DNA from: Hoeflea sp. BAL378
GTDB lineage: Bacteria; Pseudomonadota; Alphaproteobacteria; Rhizobiales; Rhizobiaceae
Assembly (NCBI RefSeq): GCF_000759435.1
Contig: NZ_JRJG01000063.1
Span: 1 to 50,445 of the forward strand
Direction of reading: 5' to 3'
Length of the DNA stretch: 50,445 nucleotides
A model generated the notes under the pieces. It saw only the letters and a list, made by a program, of their open reading frames with translations. It did not search any database and was not told the origin of the DNA. Below, in pieces: positions 16,458-24,085 of this stretch; the stretch's first letter is position 1, and each line of letters starts with the position of its first letter. A program made the position numbers and the translations under genes.

Positions 16458-16563
16458 CGCCCGGTTCCATCCTGAAGATGCAAGTGCGCTGCTGGAGATC
16501 CCGGGTCTCCGGCGGCTCTTTGCCGTTCGCACGGCAATGATCCCGCGCCTTGGACGGCGATGG

Positions 16564-17409
16564 TCAGATCATCTGCAACGGCTGGCGGGCGCGGGGCGGC
16601 GGAAACATCCTGTCGAGTTCGGCGATCTGCTCTTGGGTGAGCTCGATCTCGGCGGCCGCACGGTTTTCCTTCACCCGCTCCGGGCTCGACGATTTCGGAA
16701 TGGCGATCACGCCGTCCTTGCCGAGCAGGAATGCGAGGGCGAGCTGCGCCGGCGTGACGCCCATCCGGCCCGCCATCCTGCCCAGCCCCGGATGGCGGAT
16801 CAGCCGTCCCTCGTCGAGCGGCGAATAGGCCATCAGCGGCATCGCCCGGTCTTCCATCCACGGCATCAGGTCGAATTCGACGCCGCGCGTCGACAGATTG
16901 TACAGCACCTGGTTGGCGGCGCAGTTCTGCCCGCCGGGCAGCGCCGTGAGCTGGCGCATGGCGATCGGGTCGAAATTGGACACGCCCCAGCGCGCGATCT
17001 TGCCGGCTGCGCGCAGTTCCTCGAAGGCCTCGACGGTCTTGCTGAGCGGATGGCGGCCGGGCCAGTGCAAGAGATAGAGATCGATCCGGTCGGTGCCAAG
17101 CCGCTTGAGGCTCGCCTCGCAGGCGGCGATCGTGCCCTGGCGGCTGGCGTTTGACGGCAGCACCTTGGAAACCAGGAACACCTCGTCGCGGCGGCCCCGG
17201 ATCGCTTCGCCGGTGACCGTCTCGGCGCCGCCTGAGGCATACATTTCCGCCGTGTCGATCAGCGTCATGCCGCAATCGATTCCCGCCTGCAGCGCCCGGA
17301 TCTCCTCAGCCGCCTCCTTTCGGCTCTCGCCCATGTGCCAGGTGCCGAGACCGAGGGCGGGGACGGTGTGTCCGTCAGGGAAGGTGGCTGAGGCAAGCGG
17401 TAGGCTCAT
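16564..17409 (-). CDS. Aldo/keto reductase
   Basis: A 281-aa NADPH-dependent oxidoreductase of the AKR superfamily (TIM barrel). Catalytic residues: Asp in [13 protein letters not shown], the following Tyr, Lys in [11 protein letters not shown], and His in [12 protein letters not shown]. The NADP-binding end reads [20 protein letters not shown]. The length is the short AKR type (2,5-diketogluconate reductase/methylglyoxal-reductase-like), so the physiological substrate stays open. AGGAG precedes the ATG at a good distance. It is monocistronic and convergent with the small secreted protein. Confidence 0.92.
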   Translation of the reverse strand: MSLPLASATFPDGHTVPALGLGTWHMGESRKEAAEEIRALQAGIDCGMTLIDTAEMYASGGAETVTGEAIRGRRDEVFLVSKVLPSNASRQGTIAACEASLKRLGTDRIDLYLLHWPGRHPLSKTVEAFEELRAAGKIARWGVSNFDPIAMRQLTALPGGQNCAANQVLYNLSTRGVEFDLMPWMEDRAMPLMAYSPLDEGRLIRHPGLGRMAGRMGVTPAQLALAFLLGKDGVIAIPKSSSPERVKENRAAAEIELTQEQIAELDRMFPPPRARQPLQMI

Positions 17410-17530
17410 GCGGTTCTCCTGTGCAAGATGACTATCACATCTTCGAATGCGAGCATGACGACAATTTGATTGTCTCCGCGCACGTCTCGTTTATCAAGCA
17501 GGGGCCGGCATTAGGGCCGCGGGAAAGCAG

Positions 17531-18124
17531 ATGATCCTGGAAACCTTTCTGTCGCTGGTCCTGTTCGCCTTCGTCACCTCGGTGACGCCGGGCCCGAACA
17601 ACATGATGTTGTTCGCCTCCGGCGTGAATTTCGGCGTCCGCCGGACGCTGCCGCACATGCTGGGTATCGGCGCGGGCTTCTTCACGCTGCTGCTGGGCGT
17701 GGGCTTCGGCCTGGGCGCGCTGCTTTCGACCTCGCCCATGCTCTACACGGCGCTCAAGTTCCTGGGCGGCGCCTATCTCGTCTACATCGCCTGGAAGATC
17801 GGCATGTCGCGCGCCATGCCCGACGGCAGGGTGGGCGCCTCGCCGATGACGCTGCTGCAGGCCGCGGCCTTCCAGTGGGTCAACCCAAAGGCCTGGGTGA
17901 TGGCCGTCACCGCCATGGCGGTCTACACCGATCCGGCCAACCACACCGTCACGGTGCTGCTCGTGGGCATCGCCTTCACGCTCACCAACATGCCCAGCGT
18001 CGCCGTCTGGGCCGGCTTCGGCTCGGCCCTGCGCACCTGGCTCGCCGATCCGCTGCGGCTCAAATGGTTCAACATCACCATGGCGGTGCTGCTGGTGGCG
18101 AGCCTCTGGCCGATGCTGCGGTAG
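17531..18124 (+). CDS. LysE/RhtB family exporter
   Basis: A 197-aa inner-membrane transporter with the family signature FVTSVTPGPNNMMLFASGVNFG at residues 16-37 (in two pieces across the first helix break) and about six hydrophobic segments, ending NITMAVLLVASLWPM. LysE/RhtB proteins export amino acids or related metabolites. The Asn-Pro in FQWVNPKAW is also typical. It is upstream of the nitrile hydratase genes by about 100 bp and on the same strand, but a functional link is not shown. Confidence 0.92.
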   Translation: MILETFLSLVLFAFVTSVTPGPNNMMLFASGVNFGVRRTLPHMLGIGAGFFTLLLGVGFGLGALLSTSPMLYTALKFLGGAYLVYIAWKIGMSRAMPDGRVGASPMTLLQAAAFQWVNPKAWVMAVTAMAVYTDPANHTVTVLLVGIAFTLTNMPSVAVWAGFGSALRTWLADPLRLKWFNITMAVLLVASLWPMLR

Positions 18125-18228
18125 GGCGCCGGGCCCCATGCCTTTTTGCCGATCGAAGGCTTGGCAAGCGCGGCCGGAACCCGCTGGCCGATATTGCGAT
18201 CGGCGGTGCCGCGGGCTAACCTTGCGCC

Positions 18229-18906
18229 ATGACTCATGATCACCACCATCCGCACGACCACCCCCACGACAACGAGCTCGATCCCTTCGCCGCGCGCGTC
18301 AGGGCGCTGGAGACGATCCTTACCGAAAAGGGGCTGATCGATCCGGCCGCCGTCGACGCCATCGTCGAGACCTACGAGCACAAGGTCGGCCCCCGCAACG
18401 GCGCCCGCGTGGTGGCCAGGGCCTGGGCCGATCCGGAGTTTTCCGACTGGCTCGCCCGCGACGCCACCGCGGCCATCGCCTCGCTCGGCTACACCGGCCG
18501 CCAGGGCGAGCACATGCAGGCGGTGTTCAACACCGAGGACACCCATAATCTGATCGTCTGCACGCTCTGCTCCTGCTACCCGTGGACGGTGCTGGGCGTG
18601 CCGCCGGTCTGGTACAAGGCGCCGCCCTACCGCAGCCAGGCGGTGATCAACCCGCGCGGCGTGCTGGCCGAATTCGGCCTCAAGCTGCCGGAGACGACCC
18701 GCATAAGGGTGTGGGATTCCACCGCCGAGCTGCGCTACATGGTGGTGCCGATGCGGCCCGCGGAAACCGCGGATCTCGGCGAGGAAGAGCTCGCCAGGCT
18801 CGTCACCCGCGATTGCATGATCGGCACCGGCCTGCCGCTCAGGCCCGGCTCGCTGTCGCCCGATGTGCTGTGGCCGGCCACCGGTACGGCGGGGACGGCG
18901 CCATGA
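18229..18906 (+). CDS. nthA: Cobalt-type nitrile hydratase, alpha subunit
   Basis: A 225-aa metal-binding subunit of nitrile hydratase, which hydrates R-CN to the amide. The metal claw is CTLCSC at 111-116 ([10 protein letters not shown]); the Thr in the second position is diagnostic of the cobalt type, the iron type having Ser. The middle and last Cys become sulfinic/sulfenic acids. A His-rich N-terminus ([12 protein letters not shown]) precedes the domain. Its stop overlaps the beta-subunit start (ATGA). No cobalt transporter or amidase gene is adjacent in this window. Confidence 0.96.
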   Translation: MTHDHHHPHDHPHDNELDPFAARVRALETILTEKGLIDPAAVDAIVETYEHKVGPRNGARVVARAWADPEFSDWLARDATAAIASLGYTGRQGEHMQAVFNTEDTHNLIVCTLCSCYPWTVLGVPPVWYKAPPYRSQAVINPRGVLAEFGLKLPETTRIRVWDSTAELRYMVVPMRPAETADLGEEELARLVTRDCMIGTGLPLRPGSLSPDVLWPATGTAGTAP

Positions 18907-19562
18907 ACGGCCCGCATGATCTCGGCGGACAGATGGGCTTCGGCCCGGTCGCCCCGGAAGTGGCCGAGCCGGTGTTCCACGCCGACTGGGAGCGCCGCGC
19001 GCTGGGCGTGACGCTCGCCGCCGGCGCGCTCGGCGCCTGGACCCTCGACGAAAGCCGCCACGCCCGCGAAAGCCTGCATCCGGCCACCTATTATGCGGCG
19101 AGCTATTACGAGATCTGGATCCGCGCGCTCGAAGTCCTGCTCGAGCGCCACGGCTTCGTCGCCACCGAGGAGATCGAGGGCGGCCGGCCGCTCTGGCCCG
19201 GCGTCAAGCCCAAGCAGGTGCTCAGACCCGGCGATGTGCCCCGCGTGCTCGCCCGCGGCGGGCCGTGCAACCGCCCGGTCGATGCCCCGCCGCGCTTCGG
19301 GACGGGCGACCGCGTGCGCACGATCAACGAGCACCCGACCGGCCACACGCGGCTGCCGCGCTACGCCCGCGGCAAGCTGGGAACGATCGAGGCGGTGCGC
19401 GAGGGCTTCGTCTTCCCCGACACCAACGCCCACGGCAAGGGCGAGAACCCGGAGCATGTCTACACCGTCTGCTTCGACGGGCATGAATTGTGGGGCAGGG
19501 GGGGCGATCCGGCGCTCACCGTGTCGATCGACGCCTGGGAGAGCTATCTTGAGCCCGCGTGA
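18903..19562 (+). CDS. nthB: Nitrile hydratase, beta subunit
   Basis: A 219-aa subunit that completes the active site. It begins [16 protein letters not shown], the beta-family hallmark, includes [17 protein letters not shown] and the SH3-like C-terminal domain with the conserved [19 protein letters not shown] (R residues contact the oxidised cysteines) and [14 protein letters not shown]. It overlaps alpha by 4 bp and the downstream accessory gene by 14 bp, so the three are one tightly coupled operon. Confidence 0.96.
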   Translation: MNGPHDLGGQMGFGPVAPEVAEPVFHADWERRALGVTLAAGALGAWTLDESRHARESLHPATYYAASYYEIWIRALEVLLERHGFVATEEIEGGRPLWPGVKPKQVLRPGDVPRVLARGGPCNRPVDAPPRFGTGDRVRTINEHPTGHTRLPRYARGKLGTIEAVREGFVFPDTNAHGKGENPEHVYTVCFDGHELWGRGGDPALTVSIDAWESYLEPA

Positions 19563-19947
19563 TCCGGGGCAGGGTGCGGACGGCGATCCGGCGGCGTCGT
19601 CCGGCGCGCCGTTCCGCCTGCCGCCCGGCAGCGGCCCCAACGCGCCGGTCTTCGCCGAGCCCTGGCAGGCCCAGGTCTTCGCGCTCGCGGTGGCGCTCAA
19701 CGAGCGCGGCCTGTTTTCCTGGAGCGAATGGGCAGCGGAACTGTCGGCGCACCTGGCGCGGCCGGGCGCGGCGGAGGATGGCGGCGACTATTACCGGCAC
19801 TGGCTAGCAGCCCTCGAAGCGTTGCTGGCCAAGAAGGGCGTGGCCGAGCCCGGCTCGATCGACGCGGTCTCCGCCGCCTGGCAGCGCGCCGCCCACGCCA
19901 CCCCGCACGGCCAGCCGATCCGGCTGGAGAATGATCCGGAACGCTAG
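19549..19947 (+). CDS. Nitrile hydratase accessory (activator) protein
   Basis: A 132-aa homologue of the beta-subunit N-terminal half; such proteins deliver cobalt by swapping the alpha subunit (self-subunit swapping) in Co-type enzymes. The core FAEPWQAQVFALAVALNERG and FSWSEWAAEL is typical, as is YYRHWLAALEALLAKKG. I choose the TTG at 19549 because GGGAG lies 7 nt upstream within nthB and no ATG or GTG fits before the domain. It overlaps nthB by 14 bp. It is followed 13 bp later by a 49-bp palindrome that may terminate the operon. Confidence 0.9.
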   Translation: MSPRDPGQGADGDPAASSGAPFRLPPGSGPNAPVFAEPWQAQVFALAVALNERGLFSWSEWAAELSAHLARPGAAEDGGDYYRHWLAALEALLAKKGVAEPGSIDAVSAAWQRAAHATPHGQPIRLENDPER

Positions 19948-19960
19948 GTCGGAGTAGATC

Positions 19961-20009
19961 GGGGACAGTTTGCTTTTTGGGGATCCGCCCTAAAAAGTAA
20001 ACTGTCCCC
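19961..20009. repeat. 49-bp imperfect palindrome, copy 1 (GGGGACAGTTT type)
   Basis: Begins GGGGACAGTTTGCTTTTTGG and ends with the complement TAAACTGTCCCC, with a short loop in between. A second copy of identical length lies at 21105-21153. The GGGGACAGTTTAC / GTAAACTGTCCCC arms are a widespread dispersed palindrome that I associate with REP-type elements mobilised by RAYT/IS200-like transposases; no such transposase is present here. It lies between the convergent nitrile hydratase accessory and truncated globin genes and could act as a bidirectional terminator. Confidence 0.85.
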
Positions 20010-20014
20010 AATAC

Positions 20015-20464
20015 TTAAGCCAGCCAGTCCGGGGCCTGGTTGAACGGCGTGCCGAAGCGGGCGAGCCAGAGGCTGCGGGCGATGCGGCGGGCGATGACCG
20101 TGATCGCGGCAGCGGTGTCGGGCGCAAACAGCGCCGCCGCCGTTTGCTCGAACTGTTGGGTCCAGAGCCGGAAGTCCTCCTCCTCGAGATCAGGCAAGGC
20201 GTTGTGCTTGACCACCGGCTGGCCGGAATATTCACCCGAATGCAGCAGCACCGAGCGCCAGAACCGGTTCATCCGCTCGAGATGCATGTCCCAGATGCCG
20301 GCGAGCCTGGCCTCGAACAGCGGCCCCAGCCGCGGATGCCGCCTGATGTCGGCGTAGAACCGGTCGACCAGCAGCGAGATCTCGTCGGGCGAGATCTCCA
20401 CCGCCGGCGTGCGCGGCTGCGCCGGCCTGGCGGTGATGACGATGGGCGCGGGCTTCTCAGCCAT
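20015..20464 (-). CDS. Group III truncated haemoglobin
   Basis: A 149-aa haem protein. After a Pro-rich N-terminal extension of about 20 residues, the globin core runs ISLLVDRFYADIRRHPRLGP, LFEARLAGIWDMHLERMNRFW, then the proximal-His region YSGQPVVKHNALPDL and a Trp/Phe-rich C-terminal helix. The W-D-x-H-L-x-x-M-x-x-F-W pattern is characteristic of group III. These globins are linked to NO detoxification or ligand transfer. Its start overlaps the stop of an upstream 52-aa membrane protein, and an NsrR-like regulator is divergent, so NO-responsive expression is likely. Confidence 0.93.
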   Translation of the reverse strand: MAEKPAPIVITARPAQPRTPAVEISPDEISLLVDRFYADIRRHPRLGPLFEARLAGIWDMHLERMNRFWRSVLLHSGEYSGQPVVKHNALPDLEEEDFRLWTQQFEQTAAALFAPDTAAAITVIARRIARSLWLARFGTPFNQAPDWLA

Positions 20465-20615
20465 AGAATTTCAGCGCGATCATCAGCGTGACTGCCCCCC
20501 AGACGCACATGTTGATGAAGGAGCGGATCAGCCCGCCATCCTCTTCGACGGTGATGCCGAGTTTCTGGCGCACCATGTCCCCGGGGAGAAGAAAAAGCCA
20601 AAGCAGTGTTTTCAT
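20457..20615 (-). CDS. 52-aa membrane protein upstream of the truncated globin
   Basis: Starts MKTLLWLFLLPGDMVRQKLG, then a charged turn with EEDGGLIRSFINMCVWGAVTLMIALKFYG, giving two hydrophobic segments around a cytoplasmic or periplasmic loop. The in-frame extension to 20675 would run through the shared promoter and is not used. It overlaps the globin gene by 8 bp, so both are co-translated. Similar small proteins accompany group III truncated globins in Rhizobiales in my memory, but no function is assigned. It could anchor or supply the globin at the membrane (inference). Confidence 0.75.
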   Translation of the reverse strand: MKTLLWLFLLPGDMVRQKLGITVEEDGGLIRSFINMCVWGAVTLMIALKFYG

Positions 20616-20628
20616 CACGATCCCTTTT

Positions 20629-20691
20629 CTGGTATCTGATTTACCACTATTCGATGCTGCGGCTAAAAGCAACATCTGAAATACCAGTATT
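20629..20691. promoter_or_regulatory. Putative Rrf2 operator region between globin and regulator genes
   Basis: CTGGTAT at 20629-20635 is mirrored by ATACCAG at 20681-20687, one near each divergent start. The right-hand site sits in a small perfect palindrome AATACCAGTATT (20680-20691), ten bases before the regulator start. The left copy lies within TGGTATCTGATTTACCA, also a palindrome (5-7-5). The AT-rich dyads resemble binding sites of Rrf2/NsrR proteins, though not the exact E. coli NsrR consensus. Confidence 0.5.
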
Positions 20692-20701
20692 GAGGACCAT
20701 C

Positions 20702-21091
20702 ATGCGCCTGACGCTTCACACCGATTATGCCTTCCGCGTGCTGATGGCGCTTGCCCGTGCCCCCGGCGAGGTCAAGTCGGTCGACGATCTGGCCCGTGAG
20801 TTCGAAGTCTCGAAGAACCATCTGATGAAGGTGGCGCAGAACCTGACCGCCGGCGGCTTCGTCACCACCGTGCGCGGCCGCCATGGCGGTCTGCGCCTGG
20901 CCATGGCCCCGGACGAGATCAACCTTAGGGCGGTGGCGCTGCACATGGAGCCCGATTTCAACATCGCCCTCTGCTTCGGCGGCGAGGACTGCGTGTTCCT
21001 CCCCAACTGCCGCCTCAAGGGCGTGCTCGGCCAGGCCAAGCTCGCGTTCTTGCAGACATTGGACAAGCACAACCTGGCGTCGATCCTGTAG
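20702..21091 (+). CDS. Rrf2 family regulator, NsrR-like (Fe-S, NO-responsive)
   Basis: A 129-aa winged-helix regulator. The N-terminus RLTLHTDYAFRVLMALA and the HTH SVDDLAREFEVSKNHLMKV, followed by wing TTVRGRHGGLRLA, are those of NsrR. Three Cys in CFGGEDCVFLPNCRLKG (spacing C-x5-C-x5-C) sit where NsrR carries its cluster ligands. NsrR represses NO-detoxification genes until NO damages its Fe-S cluster. It is divergent from the truncated-globin pair and very probably controls it. Confidence 0.9.
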   Translation: MRLTLHTDYAFRVLMALARAPGEVKSVDDLAREFEVSKNHLMKVAQNLTAGGFVTTVRGRHGGLRLAMAPDEINLRAVALHMEPDFNIALCFGGEDCVFLPNCRLKGVLGQAKLAFLQTLDKHNLASIL

Positions 21092-21104
21092 GTCTGTGTA
21101 GTTC

Positions 21105-21153
21105 GGGGACAGTTTACTTTTTGGGGCTTCGCTCCAAAACGTAAACTGTCCCC
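21105..21153. repeat. 49-bp imperfect palindrome, copy 2
   Basis: Begins GGGGACAGTTTACTTTTTGG and ends GTAAACTGTCCCC, with loop GGCTTCGCTCC. Same length and arms as the copy at 19961-20009. It starts 14 bp after the rrf2 stop, as copy 1 starts 14 bp after the nitrile hydratase accessory stop. The two copies bracket the whole globin/regulator module. Confidence 0.87.
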
Positions 21154-21218
21154 GGCATGCCCCATCCACCCCCCATTCCCACGCGCGACAGCCCCGACCG
21201 AATCTGCCATGAGGGATC

Positions 21219-22346
21219 ATGAAGTTTTCACCGCAACAGGATGAGGCGCTCAAGGCCGTCTCGCGCTGGCTCAAGGATGGCCGCACGCCGATCTTCCGGC
21301 TGTTCGGCTATGCCGGCACCGGCAAGACGACGCTGGCCAAATATTTCGCCGACAATGTCGACGGCGAGGTGCTGTTCGCGGCCTTTACCGGCAAGGCGGC
21401 GCAGGTGCTGCGCGCCCGCGGCGCCCGGAACGCGCGCACCATCCATTCGCTGATCTACCGGCCGCGCGGCGAGGAGGAGGTCTCCGATGAAGAGACCGGC
21501 AAGACCACCGTCTCGCCGATGTTCGCCATCAACCGCCAGAGCCCGCTCGCCCAGGCAGCCCTGATCATCATCGACGAATGCTCGATGGTCGACGAGGCGC
21601 TCGGCAAGGACCTGATGAGCTTCGGCACGCCGATCCTGGTGCTGGGCGATCCCGGCCAGTTGCCGCCGATCTCGGGCGGCGGCTTCTTCACCGAGCACGA
21701 GCCCGACATTCTCTTGACCGAGATCCATCGCCAGGCCCGCGACAACCCGATCATCGATCTCGCCATGCATGTGCGCGAGGGCCGCGAGATCATGCATGGC
21801 GACTACGGCACGGCGCAGGTGATCGGCAAGAACGAGGTCGACCGCGACATGGTGCTTGCCGCCGACCAGGTGCTGGTCGGCACCAACCGAACGCGGCGGC
21901 GCTACAACCAGCGCCTGCGCGAGCTCAAGGGTTTTACCCAGGCGTTTCCGCAGGCCGGCGACAAGCTGGTGTGCCTGAGGAACGACCCCGCCAAGGGCCT
22001 GCTCAACGGCTCGCTGTGGCAGGTGATGACCTCGTCCAAGGAGACGGTCAAGCCCGGCATCAACCTGCTCGTTCGCCCCGAGGACGACGACATGGAGCGC
22101 GGCTCGGCCAAGATCAAGCTTCTGAAAAGCGTCTTCGACGATCCCGACATCGAAGTCCCCTGGCAGACCAAGAAGCGCTACGACGATTTCGACTACGGCT
22201 ACGCGCTCACCGTCCACAAGGCGCAGGGCTCGCAATGGAACTCCGTCGTCCTCTTCGACGAAAGCTACGCCTTCCGCGACAGCCGCGAGCGCTGGCTCTA
22301 CACGGCGATCACCCGGGCCGCGGAGCGGCTGGTGATTGTCAGGTAA
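21219..22346 (+). CDS. RecD/Dda-like SF1B DNA helicase
   Basis: A 375-aa ATP-dependent helicase. Walker A GYAGTGKTTLAK is at about 30-40, Walker B with DEAD-like IIIDECSMVDE at about 114, motif III LVLGDPGQLPPISGG, motif IV region LTEIHRQ, then a C-terminal UvrD_C_2 domain with YALTVHKAQGSQW and YTAITRAAERLVIV. This is much smaller than RecD/RecD2 and resembles phage Dda helicases; chromosomal copies are widespread in Rhizobiales. GAGGGATC precedes the ATG. The last ~38 bp are partly duplicated 128 bp downstream. Confidence 0.92.
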   Translation: MKFSPQQDEALKAVSRWLKDGRTPIFRLFGYAGTGKTTLAKYFADNVDGEVLFAAFTGKAAQVLRARGARNARTIHSLIYRPRGEEEVSDEETGKTTVSPMFAINRQSPLAQAALIIIDECSMVDEALGKDLMSFGTPILVLGDPGQLPPISGGGFFTEHEPDILLTEIHRQARDNPIIDLAMHVREGREIMHGDYGTAQVIGKNEVDRDMVLAADQVLVGTNRTRRRYNQRLRELKGFTQAFPQAGDKLVCLRNDPAKGLLNGSLWQVMTSSKETVKPGINLLVRPEDDDMERGSAKIKLLKSVFDDPDIEVPWQTKKRYDDFDYGYALTVHKAQGSQWNSVVLFDESYAFRDSRERWLYTAITRAAERLVIVR

Positions 22347-22474
22347 CGAAATCAACCCACCGCCGTTTGTTGGGGTACGCGCGATGCATTTCGCCGTTTG
22401 ACAGGTTCAAGGCCGCGACGGAAAGCATACGTCAGCCTCACCGGGCCGCGGAGCGGATGGTGATAGTTAGGTCA
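22309..22474 (+). repeat. Imperfect direct repeat of the helicase 3' end
   Basis: The last 38 bp of the helicase gene (22309-22346, containing GGGCCGCGGAGCGG) recur at about 22437-22474 with one missing base and about four substitutions. The copy is out of frame and followed by sharply AT-rich DNA. A duplicated gene 3' end bordering foreign-looking DNA is what integration of a mobile element at a gene end leaves behind; here only a ~90-bp spacer separates the copies, and no integrase is present. Confidence 0.75.
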
Positions 22475-24005
22475 GGGCACAGCCTTGGACTGTTTTCATA
22501 AGTGTTGGCAATCTACACAAGTTCAAATAATTCGTGGTGAAGGATATTCGGAAGAGAATTTATCCGTTAATATGCTGATCATGCTGAAAAACACTTAAGG
22601 ATTGTTTTTTTAAGTTTCTGTTCGCATTAATGTGAGGCTTGCAGCCAACGGAATTTTTTAAAAATGGGGTGTTTTCAGTTTTTTGAAAGATCGAAAAGAA
22701 GGTGAAATAGAGAAAAAATCGATGGAGGTGGCAATATATATTATATTAATGATTATGATGTTGTCCGCGTTGGGTATCATATATCCATATAAACCTTTCA
22801 AAAAAAGAACTAACGCATTTATTGTATTAGTAATATGTTTTATTGCTTTCGGTGTAATGGCGCCAGAGGCTGATTCGAGCAAAACTGGAAAAGTTTCTAA
22901 CAAGGTGGCCGAGGCGAAGGAGGAAATGATTAATGTTCCAAGTGACCCGAAAGCCAAGTATTTCGTTGTAAAGAACGACACGCGAGTTGACGGCATGGTT
23001 GAGGTTACAACTCGCAGGGAAGGTCCGTCCGGAACATCTTTCGCCATCCGACTAATACAGTGTGAACCCCTGCTTTCCGGCTACATAGCCGAAGGTGACA
23101 CGGTATCGGATCTTACACATAAAAACCGTCCGACATTATCGGAGCTTGTCGATGGTTCCATTTCAGATGTTATAGCGAAGTATGCCTGCATTAAGCGTCT
23201 CCCAAGAGAACCTTTGCAAAAAGCGAGTAGAACGATTGAACCGGTAGAAGATGGCGGTTCGAGCAAGCGTGCGAGAATAGAGCAGGCTGTGCGTGAATCC
23301 CTTGAAGCGCATCAGTGGATCGATGCAAAAAACCATTATCAACGGTTAGTGATATCAGAAATTACTACGGCTGAATTCGCAGGCCAGATGGAGGCGCATA
23401 TGCTGCGATTGGTAAAGCCGATCCCTGCCAGCGAGTATGAAATTAATCTTCAAGGGTATGAGTTTCTGGTCGCCGTCCAGCCTAAGAAGAATGAGTATCA
23501 AGAAAAAGTACGATTTTACAAAGAATCCATAGAGAACTCTCGGAAGAGACTTATTTCAAGGCTCCGGGTTAAAGAAGACAAGGTGGAGGGAGTTACATGG
23601 TTCAAACACCCCAACGAACCAAAATACCTCAATAGCCGTTCAACTGTTTACCTGTATATCGGGCGGAAGGGTAAGTCTGGAACGCCATGGCTTCGGATGA
23701 AAATACAATATACATCAACTGACTGGCTTTTTGTGGAGAACGTAAAGGCTTGGTATGACGGAGCAAAAGAAACTCTCTTTGTGGGTAGATTTGAACGGGA
23801 TAATAATACGACCATTTGGGAATGGGTGGATATTTCTCCAAAATCTGACCAGATAGAACTGTTGCGATCTATTGCCAAATCTAAAGAATCCATTCTTCGA
23901 TTTGAAGGAAATCAATATCATCGTGATGTAAAATTGTCGGCTGGTGACAAGGCAGCCATTCGAGACGTGCTTGAGGCTTATGAAATAATGAAAGGCAAAA
24001 ACTGA
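22475..24005. other. AT-rich genomic island (single gene plus leader region)
   Basis: Base composition drops abruptly from about two-thirds G+C to roughly 30-48% per 60-base line and returns at about 24010. The first ~200 bp (22475-22682) have no ORF and are A/T-tract-rich; I see AT-rich candidate promoter sequence there but nothing I can name. The rest is one gene. The left border coincides with the helicase 3'-end duplication, the right border abuts a broken HTH antitoxin gene. This is horizontally acquired DNA. Confidence 0.85.
22722..24005 (+). CDS. Unrecognised 427-aa membrane protein in AT-rich island
   Basis: Two adjacent hydrophobic segments near the N-terminus (VAIYIILMIMMLSALGIIYP and AFIVLVICFIAFGVMAP) enclose a basic turn PFKKRT. 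A soluble region of about 370 residues follows. Its C-terminal third, from TVYLYIGRKGKSGTPWLRMK through TSTDWLFVENVKAWYDG, RFERDNNTTIWEWVDISP and ILRFEGNQYHRDVKLS, looks like a compact beta-rich domain. I recall similar unnamed domains in phage- and plasmid-borne proteins but cannot name a family. The start is unsure: ATG 22722, or TTG 22683 (440 aa) with a GGGGTG about 15 nt upstream. Codon use is unlike all neighbours (many A/T third positions). No catalytic motif is evident. Confidence 0.8.
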   Translation: MEVAIYIILMIMMLSALGIIYPYKPFKKRTNAFIVLVICFIAFGVMAPEADSSKTGKVSNKVAEAKEEMINVPSDPKAKYFVVKNDTRVDGMVEVTTRREGPSGTSFAIRLIQCEPLLSGYIAEGDTVSDLTHKNRPTLSELVDGSISDVIAKYACIKRLPREPLQKASRTIEPVEDGGSSKRARIEQAVRESLEAHQWIDAKNHYQRLVISEITTAEFAGQMEAHMLRLVKPIPASEYEINLQGYEFLVAVQPKKNEYQEKVRFYKESIENSRKRLISRLRVKEDKVEGVTWFKHPNEPKYLNSRSTVYLYIGRKGKSGTPWLRMKIQYTSTDWLFVENVKAWYDGAKETLFVGRFERDNNTTIWEWVDISPKSDQIELLRSIAKSKESILRFEGNQYHRDVKLSAGDKAAIRDVLEAYEIMKGKN

Positions 24006-24046
24006 ATCAGTTAAGGCCTGGTTCGAATTTTATACGCGGATCCCGT

Positions 24047-24085
24047 ATGCACATCGCCCTAAAGCGGGCAGAGGACGTGACATGA
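24047..24085 (+). pseudogene. Possible remnant of a RelE/HigB-type toxin C-terminus
   Basis: A frame reading ..MHIALKRAEDVT ends in TGA overlapping the next ATG (ATGA), exactly as a HigB-like toxin overlaps its HTH antitoxin. The phrase resembles the C-terminal helix of Gp49/HigB-like toxins (E.D.ALKRA..V). Nothing of the rest of such a toxin is found upstream, where the AT-rich gene ends at 24005. If correct, the island insertion removed the toxin. The match is short and uncertain. Confidence 0.3.

Noticed and set aside
24006-24046. A T-arm-like GGTTCGAATTTT suggesting a tRNA or tRNA att site beside the island
   Set aside because: No acceptor, D- or anticodon stems can be drawn around it; a single GGTTCGAA is not enough.
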